DNA of 64,000 nucleotides from Citrobacter freundii ATCC 8090 = MTCC 1658 = NBRC 12681. Its GTDB lineage: Bacteria; Pseudomonadota; Gammaproteobacteria; Enterobacterales; Enterobacteriaceae. The translations under genes were made by a program, and so were the position numbers. Numbering within the stretch: position 1 is the first letter of the stretch; every line of letters begins with the position of its first letter. Location of the stretch: the NCBI RefSeq assembly GCF_011064845.1, contig NZ_CP049015.1, positions 2,852,001-2,916,000 of the forward strand, in the 5' to 3' direction. The notes beneath the pieces were generated by a model that saw only the letters and a list, made by a program, of their open reading frames with translations, searched no databases and was not told where the DNA came from. Shown here piece by piece: positions 36,137 through 43,999 of the stretch.

Positions 36137-36386
36137 TGCGACGATCCTCCCGTTCCTTCCAGCGGAAATACCAGTTCACTGCACAGGTGATTACCGTACA
36201 TGCGATACCGACAATAATTGCCCAGTCGCTCAGGCTTAACCCTGCAATTCTGTCGGCCAACATCCAGGACACCTCTTTTGCTGTTTTAGCTGTTTCGGCG
36301 TATGCCTTCGCTGATACACCGCAGCCGGTCAGCGTGGTTCCTGTTCCATATGAAAGTCTGCTGTAAATGGTGCTCATTCTGGTCAT
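36108..36386 (-). CDS. Holin (class II or pinholin-like)
   Basis: 92-aa protein starting MTRMSTIYSRLSYGTG after GGAGGTG; a longer in-frame start at 36443 lacks such a site. One strong membrane segment (DWAIIVGIACTVITCAVNWYF) and a weaker one earlier (about residues 15-40), then a basic tail [11 protein letters not shown], as in phage 21 S-type holins. Such holins pair with SAR endolysins, which is what follows here. Confidence 0.8.
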   Translation of the reverse strand: MTRMSTIYSRLSYGTGTTLTGCGVSAKAYAETAKTAKEVSWMLADRIAGLSLSDWAIIVGIACTVITCAVNWYFRWKEREDRRNGYATKAEE

Positions 36387-36830
36387 AGCCTCACCTCCGA
36401 CTTTTCGGATGGCGCTGTGTGTGATGAAAAGGTCAGGCTTCACGGGCTGGATTTATCAACAAAGCACGTAGCGGATGATTCCCGTGAGCCTGAAATAGAA
36501 AAGGCCACGCAAATGCGCAGCCTGTAACCAGAAATCAATATTGTCTTTACATCAATTTTTCTTAAGGTTAAATTCTTCTGACAAGTTGATGAAAGACAAC
36601 TTGAATATTAGCTATTTGTTCTCTGTTATGCCCGCAACCCAATGCGGGCTTTTTTTCGCCCTGCTAAAAGTTCCACCGTTGTGAGCCTTTTTGCTATGCA
36701 ATAATGGATGCGTGGTGCCGGGTGTCTCCCGGTGATCCTTTGGCTGACAACCCATGCCTCACGAACATTTCACAACGGGATATAGAAAAGGCCATGCATT
36801 TGCATAGCCCTGAAAGATGTTTATGCTTTA
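36387..36830. other. Intergenic region before the lysis genes, with three hairpins
   Basis: 444 bases without a gene. On the minus strand there are two similar hairpins followed by TTTT (36502-36523 and 36790-36809, both built from GGC(C)-N-GC…GGCC). On the plus strand GCCCGCA/TGCGGGC at 36630-36649 is followed by seven T, a strong plus-strand terminator with no annotated plus-strand gene before it. This could mark a small antisense RNA or guard against convergent transcription. Confidence 0.6.
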
Positions 36831-37328
36831 TTAATTCGCTGGAATATCTGGCATGGCGCGATCCATAGAAGAGCTAATTAACGCCTTAATAGCGTTGCAT
36901 ACCTGATAAAATCCACCCAGCTGAGATGAGACAGAAAAACGGGAGACGTCGTCTCCTGAGCCTACTTCAGCATAAAATGATGAGTTCTCATACCAGAGTG
37001 AGATGCTTACGCCCTGCCTGTAGCCACCTGTTAGCGGAGAATCATCAAGAGTGGTTGCAATCACGAAATTCAAGTGGTAACGGCTGTCCATATTGAGTTG
37101 GGGGATTAAGACAGGAAAGAACTTCCCCTCCTCCTCCCAAATACCAATGTCCACATAAGGCCATCTTGTTCCGTCAGAACCAGTCCACTCACGAGATGTA
37201 AGATCAAGAGAACCTGAATACTCTCGTAGTAGTTCGCTCGCCTTCTCCTGAAGTTTATCCTGTAACTTCCATTGCGCCTCGACCAGTTTAGTGCGTTTTT
37301 CTTTCAGATCCTTAAATGTTAATTCCAT
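36831..37328 (-). CDS. Phage protein of unknown function
   Basis: 165-aa soluble protein starting MELTFKDLKEKRTKLVEAQW after GGAGAG. First 50 residues are helical and charged; the middle is beta-rich with many Trp/Tyr (TRWPYVDIGIWEEEGKFF). No family recognised. Located between an antirepressor-like gene and the lysis genes, with a hairpin just downstream. Confidence 0.65.
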   Translation of the reverse strand: MELTFKDLKEKRTKLVEAQWKLQDKLQEKASELLREYSGSLDLTSREWTGSDGTRWPYVDIGIWEEEGKFFPVLIPQLNMDSRYHLNFVIATTLDDSPLTGGYRQGVSISLWYENSSFYAEVGSGDDVSRFSVSSQLGGFYQVCNAIKALISSSMDRAMPDIPAN

Positions 37329-37423
37329 GCCACTCTCCAGACAACTTTTGAAAGGAATCTGCATAGTAACTCACCCTGAAAGCACATGGTTATATTTCAC
37401 TTACACTGAGTGCGAAAAGCAAA

Positions 37424-37445
37424 AACCCCGCCGAATGGCAGGGTT
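37424..37445 (-). terminator. Terminator after the Rha-like gene
   Basis: On the minus strand AACCCTGCC and GGCGGGGTT pair (one mismatch) and run into TTTTTG. It follows the stop of the gene at 37480. Confidence 0.75.
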
Positions 37446-37479
37446 CCAATGATTAGGCTGTGTGTCGAAGTGACGCTCA

Positions 37480-38166
37480 TTACGCTGCTAAACTGTGCTG
37501 TTCTTCAATCAGCGGCTGGCGATGATTGCGATCAAATACACCCTTTAGCGCCTCTTTGCGCTGCTCAAAGTCCCAGCCCATGCCAATGAAAACTGTATTG
37601 GCCCGCTGCAACTCAGTTACGCAGTGGATCTGCTCCGGCGTCAGGTAGTCACGGATGTTCTCTTTTTTGTCGAGGTCGTGGTAAACACGAAATTTTGCCG
37701 CCGTCATACCGAGCGCGATGCGGTTAATCAAATCGGCTTCGTTGCTGAAGTGGTAAGGCTTGATTTCTTTACCCTGCACTTCACGCTCATGCTTAATGGC
37801 ATCGCTCATCGGGCGATATTCCAGACGGGCGGTGTTGCGATCCATTTTTTTGCCCGCCAGAGCGCCACGCATGCGGAAGAACTCAGCAACCAGTTTCTTT
37901 TTGAACTTGCGGACAACATCGTTATTACGCATGTAGGTGATCAGTAGAGTGGTTTGCTGTTCATTCAGTAGCGCCACTCGACGCTTTTGAAGACCACCGT
38001 CAGTTTGAATGGTTCGGATTTCAAATCCGACCCTTCCAAATTCTTCAAGATCAGCCTTGTTACGGTCCACTAACTTAATGACGGTGTCATGATCACGCCC
38101 AACCCCGTCAGCAATAGAGACAGTGCTGGTTACAAGGTCGAGTTTTTTAATTTCAACTAATTGCAT
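37480..38166 (-). CDS. Rha-family phage regulatory protein
   Basis: 228-aa protein. Residues 1-100 match the Rha pattern (SIADGVGRDHDTVIKLVDRN … FGFEIRT-like GFEIRTIQ … LLNEQQTTLLITYMRNND), a DNA-binding module found in antirepressors. The C-terminal half (RPMSDAIKHEREVQGKEI) is less conserved. Start MQLVEIKK follows AAGGTAAAC. The 28 codons upstream stay open (SVSAGEPRRADFLCGKGSSQ), resembling the leader of P4 Ash/Icd-like proteins, so a longer product from a TTG start at 38250 is possible. Confidence 0.75.
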   Translation of the reverse strand: MQLVEIKKLDLVTSTVSIADGVGRDHDTVIKLVDRNKADLEEFGRVGFEIRTIQTDGGLQKRRVALLNEQQTTLLITYMRNNDVVRKFKKKLVAEFFRMRGALAGKKMDRNTARLEYRPMSDAIKHEREVQGKEIKPYHFSNEADLINRIALGMTAAKFRVYHDLDKKENIRDYLTPEQIHCVTELQRANTVFIGMGWDFEQRKEALKGVFDRNHRQPLIEEQHSLAA

Positions 38167-38321
38167 GGCGTTTACCTTACTTTGAGATGAACCTTTGCCG
38201 CACAGGAAATCAGCCCGTCGAGGCTCGCCAGCGCTAACCGACTTCCTCAAAGGCTCATTTCAAATGGATTGGTTCGACGTGATGGATGCGCGGGCGGTGC
38301 GCAGGAAATGCGGATACAAAA

Positions 38322-38343
38322 AAACCCGCTCACTGGCGGGTTT
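38322..38343 (-). terminator. Terminator downstream of the candidate late promoter (tR'-like)
   Basis: AAACCCGC and GGCGGGTTT pair and run into TTTTTTT on the minus strand. It lies about 30 bases past the expected start of transcripts from the promoter at 38377-38405, the arrangement of lambda pR'-tR'. Confidence 0.7.
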
Positions 38344-38376
38344 ATAAAACTTTGGCAACATATCAAATATGCTTCA

Positions 38377-38405
38377 AATATGGCTTATTTTGTTGCATTT
38401 TGCAA
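38377..38405 (-). promoter_or_regulatory. Candidate late promoter (pR'-like)
   Basis: On the minus strand TTGCAA and CATATT are spaced by exactly 17 bases, 30 bases after the Q-like gene stop. A terminator follows within about 60 bases, so productive late transcription would need antitermination. In lambda, Q acts on such a promoter just downstream of its gene. Confidence 0.55.
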
Positions 38406-38435
38406 GCGCGTTTGAAGGAGATAGTGAAATTTACT

Positions 38436-39125
38436 TCACATTTCTGCCACTTTGACGGCTTCTTCTTCCTCATAGTATTCAAGAGCCATGGCCAACGCAG
38501 ATTCATCAAGCTGGGTAAAAGCGGCCTTTAACCCAGCCCAGTGCCCTGAATAGACGCGCAACCACGTCGAACGGTCAACGCTAACCATACGGGCCAGCGC
38601 CGCGCCAGCGTAGTCTTTATAGGTTTCATTGTTTCGGGTTGCGGCAATTTCCTGCCCTGCCAGCCATACCAGGCCTATCAGTTTCTTCACTACGCGCTCC
38701 TGAAGCGTGTTTTCACCCAGGCATTTCTGATAAGTTTTCCAGACGTATTCACACATCATCACCTGGTGCTTATAGCTAAGGTCAAAACCGTAGCAGTACC
38801 GCAACCAGGCCTGCTGGTATCCACTAAGCGCGGACACTGCCCTACGCCACGGCGCGGACTCAAATTCCGCATCTTTTATCGGCGGCATTGGCCTGCGGCG
38901 GCTGCGTGTTTCCAGCACATACAGTGGCGCGGAAAGCGAGTTAACAAAGCGTGGCCCCTTCTCTCCCTCAAGTTCGACGAGATGAATTCCACGGCGCGGG
39001 GTGGCATTTTTGTCTGCTGGTGGGTGTTCACTGAAAGCCTCAAGCTGCCCTTTTGTTCCCCCAGAGAGGTCAGGTAGCGCGCGGCGCAATTCTATTCTTA
39101 CAAAATTCAGGTCTTGCTGATTCAT
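38436..39125 (-). CDS. Antitermination protein Q-like
   Basis: 229-aa protein starting MNQQDLNFVRIELRRALPDL. It resembles Q-type antiterminators of lambdoid prophages (LSGYQQAWLRYCYGFDLSYK and VSVDRSTWLRVYSGHWAGLK), a different subtype from lambda Q because no zinc-finger CxxC is present. Position just before the late promoter-terminator pair supports the call. A GTG start at 39146 that overlaps the DUF968 stop is an alternative. Confidence 0.75.
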   Translation of the reverse strand: MNQQDLNFVRIELRRALPDLSGGTKGQLEAFSEHPPADKNATPRRGIHLVELEGEKGPRFVNSLSAPLYVLETRSRRRPMPPIKDAEFESAPWRRAVSALSGYQQAWLRYCYGFDLSYKHQVMMCEYVWKTYQKCLGENTLQERVVKKLIGLVWLAGQEIAATRNNETYKDYAGAALARMVSVDRSTWLRVYSGHWAGLKAAFTQLDESALAMALEYYEEEEAVKVAEM

Positions 39126-39146
39126 GCTTCTTTGCGCTCCATACAC

Positions 39147-40142
39147 TTAAGCTTTCGCAATTACGCCGATCGCCAGCGCCCGATCCATAAAACGCAGTAG
39201 CAGCTCAAGCTGCGTACCATGCTTCTGCTCGAATGCTGGTACATCGGCGTGTAACTCGTCGTGGCACTCTCTGCACAGAGGGATCACGAAGAGGTCATGG
39301 GCTTTTGTTGCTGTACCACCCATACCGTGCCCTACGATATGGTGCGGATCATCTGCTGGCCGTCGGCAACACTCACAGGGTTGTGTTTTTACCCAGCGGG
39401 TGTAAGTCTCATTTATCCAGCGGCGTCGCTTTGGCCTGAGCATGAAAGATTCTGGAGATTCCGGATCAACAGAGAGCGTGAGGATCTTCTTCGCCTTCTC
39501 CTGCACGAGGCTGGTTGCAGAAGCGGAAGGTACAATGTCGCTTTCCCTCATGACCGAGCGGATCTTCTCATCCGGAAGGCGTAGCCCCTTGTGCGCAACG
39601 CTTTCCGGAATAACATCAGCCAGGTCGTTTCTGACCATCCACCAGCACAGTTCCGGAAGCGTCAGGATATGCGACTCGGGAAAACCAGAATCACGCAGAA
39701 TGACTTCCAGAATCCAGGATACCAGGTTTCCTGCCGCTATACCTGCAAGCTGTTCGGTATGCTGCCCCGACAAAGTGTGATCGCAATGCCAGCACAGGCG
39801 AATACTTCCTGGTGGGTGCCGCATTGTTGTGAAGTTCTTGTCGTGCCACGTTGAATGTGGCCACTGGCATTCAAACCGATTACTCAGCCATTGCTCAAGG
39901 GAAGGAAGCCCGCCGGCACGCTGAATAACCCTCTCATTCTCGAAGACCTGACGCATTACCGGATCATCAGCCAGCGGCTGAATGGCTGCCGGAACAGCCC
40001 CGGTACTGAATGACGCCATTTCTTCTGGTTCAGGCTCGAGCAGAACGCGACCACGCATGAAGAGGTGCATCAGCTCCGCACCAGGACGGAACAGCACAAT
40101 CCCCATACGATGGGCGATCTCGGGGGTAAGCAGAGCTTTCAC
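39147..40142 (-). CDS. DUF968 family protein with HNH-like domain
   Basis: 331-aa phage protein. The N-terminal 240 residues include CWHCDHT; the C-terminal 95 residues contain CECC, DDPHHIVGHGMGGTATKAHD and CRECHDELH, an HNH nuclease-like zinc fold. Such proteins lie between replication genes and Q in many lambdoid phages and are thought to work in recombination or repair. The GTG start at 40142 overlaps the antirepressor stop (GTGA) and follows CAGG; an upstream in-frame extension is unlikely. Confidence 0.8.
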   Translation of the reverse strand: MKALLTPEIAHRMGIVLFRPGAELMHLFMRGRVLLEPEPEEMASFSTGAVPAAIQPLADDPVMRQVFENERVIQRAGGLPSLEQWLSNRFECQWPHSTWHDKNFTTMRHPPGSIRLCWHCDHTLSGQHTEQLAGIAAGNLVSWILEVILRDSGFPESHILTLPELCWWMVRNDLADVIPESVAHKGLRLPDEKIRSVMRESDIVPSASATSLVQEKAKKILTLSVDPESPESFMLRPKRRRWINETYTRWVKTQPCECCRRPADDPHHIVGHGMGGTATKAHDLFVIPLCRECHDELHADVPAFEQKHGTQLELLLRFMDRALAIGVIAKA

Positions 40143-40822
40143 GCGACCTGCCCCCTGGCAATGTGTTCTGCCCACAGTCCACCAATCCAGCGCACGCCTT
40201 TCGGCGTGAAGCGTGCCTGGCTGAATGCATGGTTTGAGGTTACGGATGTGCCGGTTTTCACTTCAAAACGGCCCGCATCAATATGCTGATGCCGTGGGGT
40301 CATCGTTCCGCCAAGGCGATACATGATGTCCTTCTCAAGGAGGAATAGCCGCAGATCAGGCTCTTTGGCCTTAAGCAGTTTTGCCACCTGGCGGAATGAC
40401 ATTGACCCACTGGCTGTACAGTACCGATCAACAAACTCTACCTTCGGCGCCGCGGCAGCCAGTTCGTTAGTCAACTGCTGTTTTTGTTCTGCAAGGTCAG
40501 CTGCAAGACGTAGGGCTTCAGAGAATGATTGAGGAATCGTCTGCTGCTGTGCCTGCTCAAGCTCCTGCCAGCGATCAACCAGACGCGCGGTAAACTCCGG
40601 CGACAGCTGCGCGACAACGATATAACTGTCCCGCTTCCCTATCAGATAAACCGATACCGACTGATTGAGATGATTTCTAACTTCCCCCATTGGGGGGAGT
40701 TCAATAACACCGCGCTCTGCCAGGCGCTCAATGGACCGTTTAACATGGTCATGTCTTGATTCCACCAGCTCAGCAATATCGCTGCTGGACATGGTTAACG
40801 CTGTTGTTGCTAACTGGCTCAT
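40139..40822 (-). CDS. Antirepressor-like protein, Rha N-terminus with KilAC domain
   Basis: 227-aa protein. Residues 1-100 have the Rha pattern (MSSSDIAELVESRHDHVKRS … YLIGKRDSYIVVAQLSPEF); residues 115-225 have the KilA C-terminal (ANT) domain (FVDRYCTASGSMSFRQVAKL …RFTPKGVRWIGG). Start MSQLATTALT follows GGAG. Probably binds DNA and counters the repressor or regulates middle genes. A second Rha-like gene is at 37480. Confidence 0.82.
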   Translation of the reverse strand: MSQLATTALTMSSSDIAELVESRHDHVKRSIERLAERGVIELPPMGEVRNHLNQSVSVYLIGKRDSYIVVAQLSPEFTARLVDRWQELEQAQQQTIPQSFSEALRLAADLAEQKQQLTNELAAAAPKVEFVDRYCTASGSMSFRQVAKLLKAKEPDLRLFLLEKDIMYRLGGTMTPRHQHIDAGRFEVKTGTSVTSNHAFSQARFTPKGVRWIGGLWAEHIARGQVA

Positions 40823-40835
40823 ACTTTTCTCCATA

Positions 40836-41222
40836 TCAGGCGGCTGCACCCGCCGGTTCATATCTGCTGATTGTTATCTCTACCCGACCTTTCGGCACAA
40901 CGGGTCCCCATTCCACCAGCATGCGCTTAATCTGGCTGTCGTCTTCCCAGACACCCGCATGCGTCAGCGCGTCAAACAGGGCTTTGTTGTAATTATCGAT
41001 ATCCCGGCGGCGCGCATCCGGCGGGTACAGAGTGATTTCTACCGCTGCCAGTTCAGTCGATGGCTTCGGGAGACGTCGTAATTGCTCAATGATCGCCACG
41101 CAGGCAGCGCTCTGGTATTTACGGCCATCAGCGCTAATGAGGTGACGACCGGCCAGCGGCCCCTTGTTAGGGGCGCGCCAGTAGGTGTTCACGCTGGGTG
41201 GAAATGGGAGTATGAGCCTCAT
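40836..41222 (-). CDS. rusA: RusA-like Holliday junction resolvase
   Basis: 128-aa endonuclease. Opens MRLILPFPPSVNTYWRAPNK as in RusA and keeps the catalytic acids in DARRRDIDNYNKALFDAL and VWEDDSQI. Resolves replication or recombination intermediates before packaging. Start overlaps the stop of the small upstream gene (TAATG). Confidence 0.92.
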   Translation of the reverse strand: MRLILPFPPSVNTYWRAPNKGPLAGRHLISADGRKYQSAACVAIIEQLRRLPKPSTELAAVEITLYPPDARRRDIDNYNKALFDALTHAGVWEDDSQIKRMLVEWGPVVPKGRVEITISRYEPAGAAA

Positions 41223-41344
41223 TAAAAGCCTCCGTCATAATTCCTGAAACATACCTCAACTTTCCCGCTATAGTGACGAACACGTTGAACAACATCCGAA
41301 ATAGGCGCTATGCCAGCATGGAGATAAAAGACTGTTTCACGCAT
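41222..41344 (-). CDS. 40-aa phage protein upstream of rusA
   Basis: Starts MRETVFYLHAGIAPISDVVQ and ends VCFRNYDGGF. It overlaps the methyltransferase stop by 8 bases and the rusA start by one base, so it fills the gap exactly, which argues for a real gene. Function unknown. Confidence 0.65.
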   Translation of the reverse strand: MRETVFYLHAGIAPISDVVQRVRHYSGKVEVCFRNYDGGF

Positions 41345-42230
41345 GAGTTACCCCCCGCATGCTGTCGACAAGACCTTGCGCAATTGTGATGATTTCGCTG
41401 GTGGCCGTTCGTTCCAGCCATAGTTGATTGATATTGGCTTTCAGCTTGTTCTGCTGTGGTTCCTCCAGCATGTCAGCCCCTTCCACCTGGTTAAACACAA
41501 TACCCACCTCAAGTGGCCAGATGCGTGATTCAACTTCTGGCAATGACAGCGGCACAGCAGCGGGCATTTCACGTGGTTGCACTGCTGGTGGCTGAACCTT
41601 CGCGGCGACAAACGTGGCCAGAGCCATAGAAGCACGCCCTTTTGCCTCCAGTTCTGTGCGGTTGATGTAGCTGAACCGCTCACCACGCCATGACTTATCG
41701 AATACAGCTATGGCACCGGCAAAAAACGCGCTGGTGGGCTTCTGTTTTTCGTCAGCAGGTACAAACCACACAGGCAGATCGAACCCAATGCGCCCGCGAA
41801 TGAATACAATGTGATCGGCATCTTCCGGCCACCACGTTTCACTCGGCGCGGCTTTTATCAGGAATACATAGCGACCGCCCTTCTCACGCTGTGCTGCTGC
41901 GTAGTTCATGATGTGCGTCATACCAGTGATCGCCTGTTTTTCGTGGTATTGAGAACGGCTATACGGTGGGTTGCCATAACCTGCACCACCCAGTTCAGCC
42001 AGACGTTCAGACCAGTCCTGTGTTAGCGCGTTATCTTCGACGGTGTACCATGCCTGGCACTTCGCGTTGTCGTCGTCAGCGAACAAGTCCAGGACTAATG
42101 GGCCAAATAGCGCGTTGATCCCCCAGAAAAGCAGATCCGGTGTCCTCCACTGATCTCCAACTTCTTTCAATTCGTGAGCTGGTTTGCTGCGCAGTGCTGC
42201 CAGCGCCTGGCAATATTTATTTGGCATCAT
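41337..42230 (-). CDS. Phage DNA N-6-adenine methyltransferase
   Basis: 297-aa protein. The Dam-like family signature is clear: DQWRTPDLLFWGINALFGPL, DLFADDDNAK and the catalytic NPPY in GNPPYSR (about residue 88). Residues 200-297 are a helical extension with no known motif. Probably protects phage DNA from restriction or alters regulation. Its start overlaps the replication gene stop (two adjacent ATG codons). Confidence 0.9.
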   Translation of the reverse strand: MMPNKYCQALAALRSKPAHELKEVGDQWRTPDLLFWGINALFGPLVLDLFADDDNAKCQAWYTVEDNALTQDWSERLAELGGAGYGNPPYSRSQYHEKQAITGMTHIMNYAAAQREKGGRYVFLIKAAPSETWWPEDADHIVFIRGRIGFDLPVWFVPADEKQKPTSAFFAGAIAVFDKSWRGERFSYINRTELEAKGRASMALATFVAAKVQPPAVQPREMPAAVPLSLPEVESRIWPLEVGIVFNQVEGADMLEEPQQNKLKANINQLWLERTATSEIITIAQGLVDSMRGVTHA

Positions 42231-43078
42231 GAGCGGAACCCCGAATTTTCTGGCAGTGAGTAGTCAACATTTTGGAAGTTTGCGCGGCTGGCTGAGTTAG
42301 TCGCCCATTTACCGTTAACGCGTTCAGGTCGCCCAGCGGCAGACCATTTGGTCGCGCTTTGCAGATAACCGGGGAAGTTTTTTGGAATAAACAGAGTTGC
42401 CGGGCGGAGGTATTGAGCCTGCTCGCTATCACGCCAATCAGCGTTTTTGTAATCCACCACAAGGCACAGATCATCAACAGTGAACTGTTCCCGCAGACGG
42501 GCGCGAATGTTCTCCAGCGACGTGCTGCATACCTGGTAGCGTGAACCAGTTGTCTGGTTCAGGTAAGACAAAACCTGTCTGGCCTGATCAGTAATCACAA
42601 CCTCAGGGTCTGGTTGCGCCGCAACCGGACAAGAGGGTTTTGAAGTTACTTGTGGATCTTGTGTTGATTTTACTGACGGATCCCCGCCAGATTCTGACGG
42701 GTCAAAACCGCCATTTTTGCCAGATTTCGACGGGTCAGTTTTTGATGCTTCAGATTTTGACGTGTCAGAATCTGACAGTTGAGAAAATGCAGCAGCCTGA
42801 AGTTTCGCCACATTCAGGCGGTACACGTTCGACGCATTACGGTTTCCATTACGGCGCTGTGTACGCGTGAGCCAGCCATCTTTTTCAAGCTTTGCGATTG
42901 CCGTTCTGATAGTGCTCGGCCCTGCGCCAAGCTGGCGAGCAATAGTTTCAATGGACGGCCAGCACACGCCCTCATCGCTGCTGAAATCAGCAAGGCGAGC
43001 CATGATCGCGACACTAGACAACTTCATGCCCGACGCCGCGCAACCATCCCATACGTAGCCGGTTAATTTAGTGCTCAT
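42227..43078 (-). CDS. Phage replication initiation protein
   Basis: 283-aa protein, functional counterpart of lambda O. Residues 20-75 form a winged helix (LADFSSDEGVCWPSIETIAR, GPSTIRTAIAKLEKDGWLTR). Residues 95-150 are a Ser/Asp/Lys-rich linker whose DNA carries iteron-like repeats. Residues 165-245 match the conserved phage C-terminal domain (Phg_2220_C type: QVLSYLNQTTGSRYQV … RPATLFIPKNFPGYL). No dnaC- or helicase-like gene follows, so the host loader may be recruited directly. Confidence 0.82.
   Translation of the reverse strand: MSTKLTGYVWDGCAASGMKLSSVAIMARLADFSSDEGVCWPSIETIARQLGAGPSTIRTAIAKLEKDGWLTRTQRRNGNRNASNVYRLNVAKLQAAAFSQLSDSDTSKSEASKTDPSKSGKNGGFDPSESGGDPSVKSTQDPQVTSKPSCPVAAQPDPEVVITDQARQVLSYLNQTTGSRYQVCSTSLENIRARLREQFTVDDLCLVVDYKNADWRDSEQAQYLRPATLFIPKNFPGYLQSATKWSAAGRPERVNGKWATNSASRANFQNVDYSLPENSGFRS
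42687..42766 (-). other. Candidate replication origin: iterons inside the rep gene
   Basis: Three copies of CAGATTYTGACGGGTCA-like sequence (plus-strand reading) at 42687-42703, 42720-42736 and 42750-42766, with weaker copies on either side (CTGACGGATCC near 42672 and CTGACAG near 42771). Steps of 33 and 30 bases keep the codons in frame. Lambda's origin is also a set of iterons inside gene O, in the same kind of linker. The alternative is a simple codon repeat. Confidence 0.5.
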
Positions 43079-43247
43079 GATCGTCCGTTATCTCCCTGAA
43101 CTTTTGCCTGAAATGCTCAAGTGGGCTGAAGCATTCGTGCGGGTAGCCATCACGCAGATAGATAACGCGCTGTGTTTCTGGCTCCCAGCGGATAACACGG
43201 ACTGGCACTCCACGGTGGTCTTTGAACCTTCGGTTAAGTTCGCGCAC
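43068..43247 (-). CDS. DUF4222-like small phage protein
   Basis: 59 aa, GTG start at 43247 with GGAGGG upstream. Sequence HRGVPVRVIRWEPETQRVIY and GYPHECFSPLEHFRQKF is characteristic of DUF4222 proteins found just upstream of lambdoid replication genes. It overlaps the rep start by 11 bases. Function unknown. It is hidden by a longer frame in the same strand. Confidence 0.8.
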   Translation of the reverse strand: MRELNRRFKDHRGVPVRVIRWEPETQRVIYLRDGYPHECFSPLEHFRQKFREITDDHEH

Positions 43248-43419
43248 AAGCGTTTTGCCCTCCGGTTGTAGACCCCCACAATTGAAACCGCCCTACTGTG
43301 GTTACAAGGAACCCAGCGGTTTGATAATCTGCGTTCATACCGAAACAACGGAGTACCCGAAACCGGGATCATCCTGAGTTGCGGTAGACGGTTAAAAGCC
43401 GTTAAACTGATCATGCGGA

Positions 43420-43971
43420 TTATTTCTCCATACTCGAAGAGTTGTTCGCCAAGGCGCCCGGAGCTGCACACTCGCGGGCGTCACTCTTTTCAGCGACACA
43501 AAAAACTCGATAAAGAAGCGTTACGTGCTCCTGGAACTTCGCGATAACCTGATAGCTGTTTTCCTCAATCTGAGCACGCTCCTCTGCGTCAATTACCCCA
43601 TCAGCCGTGGCTTTACGTACAAAATTAGAATGACGGCCTATCCACTCAATGGACTCCATCAGACGCTGGTTGATATCGGCGTTATCCAGATCATCAACAT
43701 CTGCCAGTGGTACAAATACGCCCTGAGAATGGCGCGCAACGGCATCAGCTATATGAGTTGAGCCACTAGCACGTTGTAAAACCATTGCCCAACCCAGCGG
43801 GAATATCTGGTCGCCGTCAACACGAAGGCGGTTAAATAATGCGTTCTCTGTCACACCCAACCATTCCGCGGCCTCGGCATACCCGCCAGGCAGATCGGTA
43901 ATCGTCTTTTTAATCGCGACCACCAGCCAGGCTGGCTGACGTTCGACTTTCCAAATTGGTTCGTTACCCAC
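43420..43971 (-). CDS. CII-like (YmfL/CP76 type) regulator
   Basis: 183-aa protein in the CII position after cro. GTG start at 43971 follows AAGGGG. Residues 10-50 hold a helix-turn-helix (LPGGYAEAAEWLGVTENALF), residues 60-90 the HIADAVARHSQGVF segment, as in YmfL-like phage regulators, and the C-terminus is helical. Likely activates the repressor or integrase at infection; family assignment is from memory. The stretch 43248-43419 has no gene I trust. Confidence 0.7.
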   Translation of the reverse strand: MGNEPIWKVERQPAWLVVAIKKTITDLPGGYAEAAEWLGVTENALFNRLRVDGDQIFPLGWAMVLQRASGSTHIADAVARHSQGVFVPLADVDDLDNADINQRLMESIEWIGRHSNFVRKATADGVIDAEERAQIEENSYQVIAKFQEHVTLLYRVFCVAEKSDARECAAPGALANNSSSMEK

Positions 43972-43999
43972 GGTTAACCCCTTAATTCTGTGGTTACTT

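Noticed and set aside
43088..43471. Minus-strand frame of 127 codons over the DUF4222 region
   Set aside because: The 59-aa DUF4222-like protein in another frame of the same strand has a ribosome site and recognisable sequence; the longer frame has an Arg/Ser-rich product with no family. A small real ORF in its first half (MISLTAFNRL…) cannot be excluded but is not supported.
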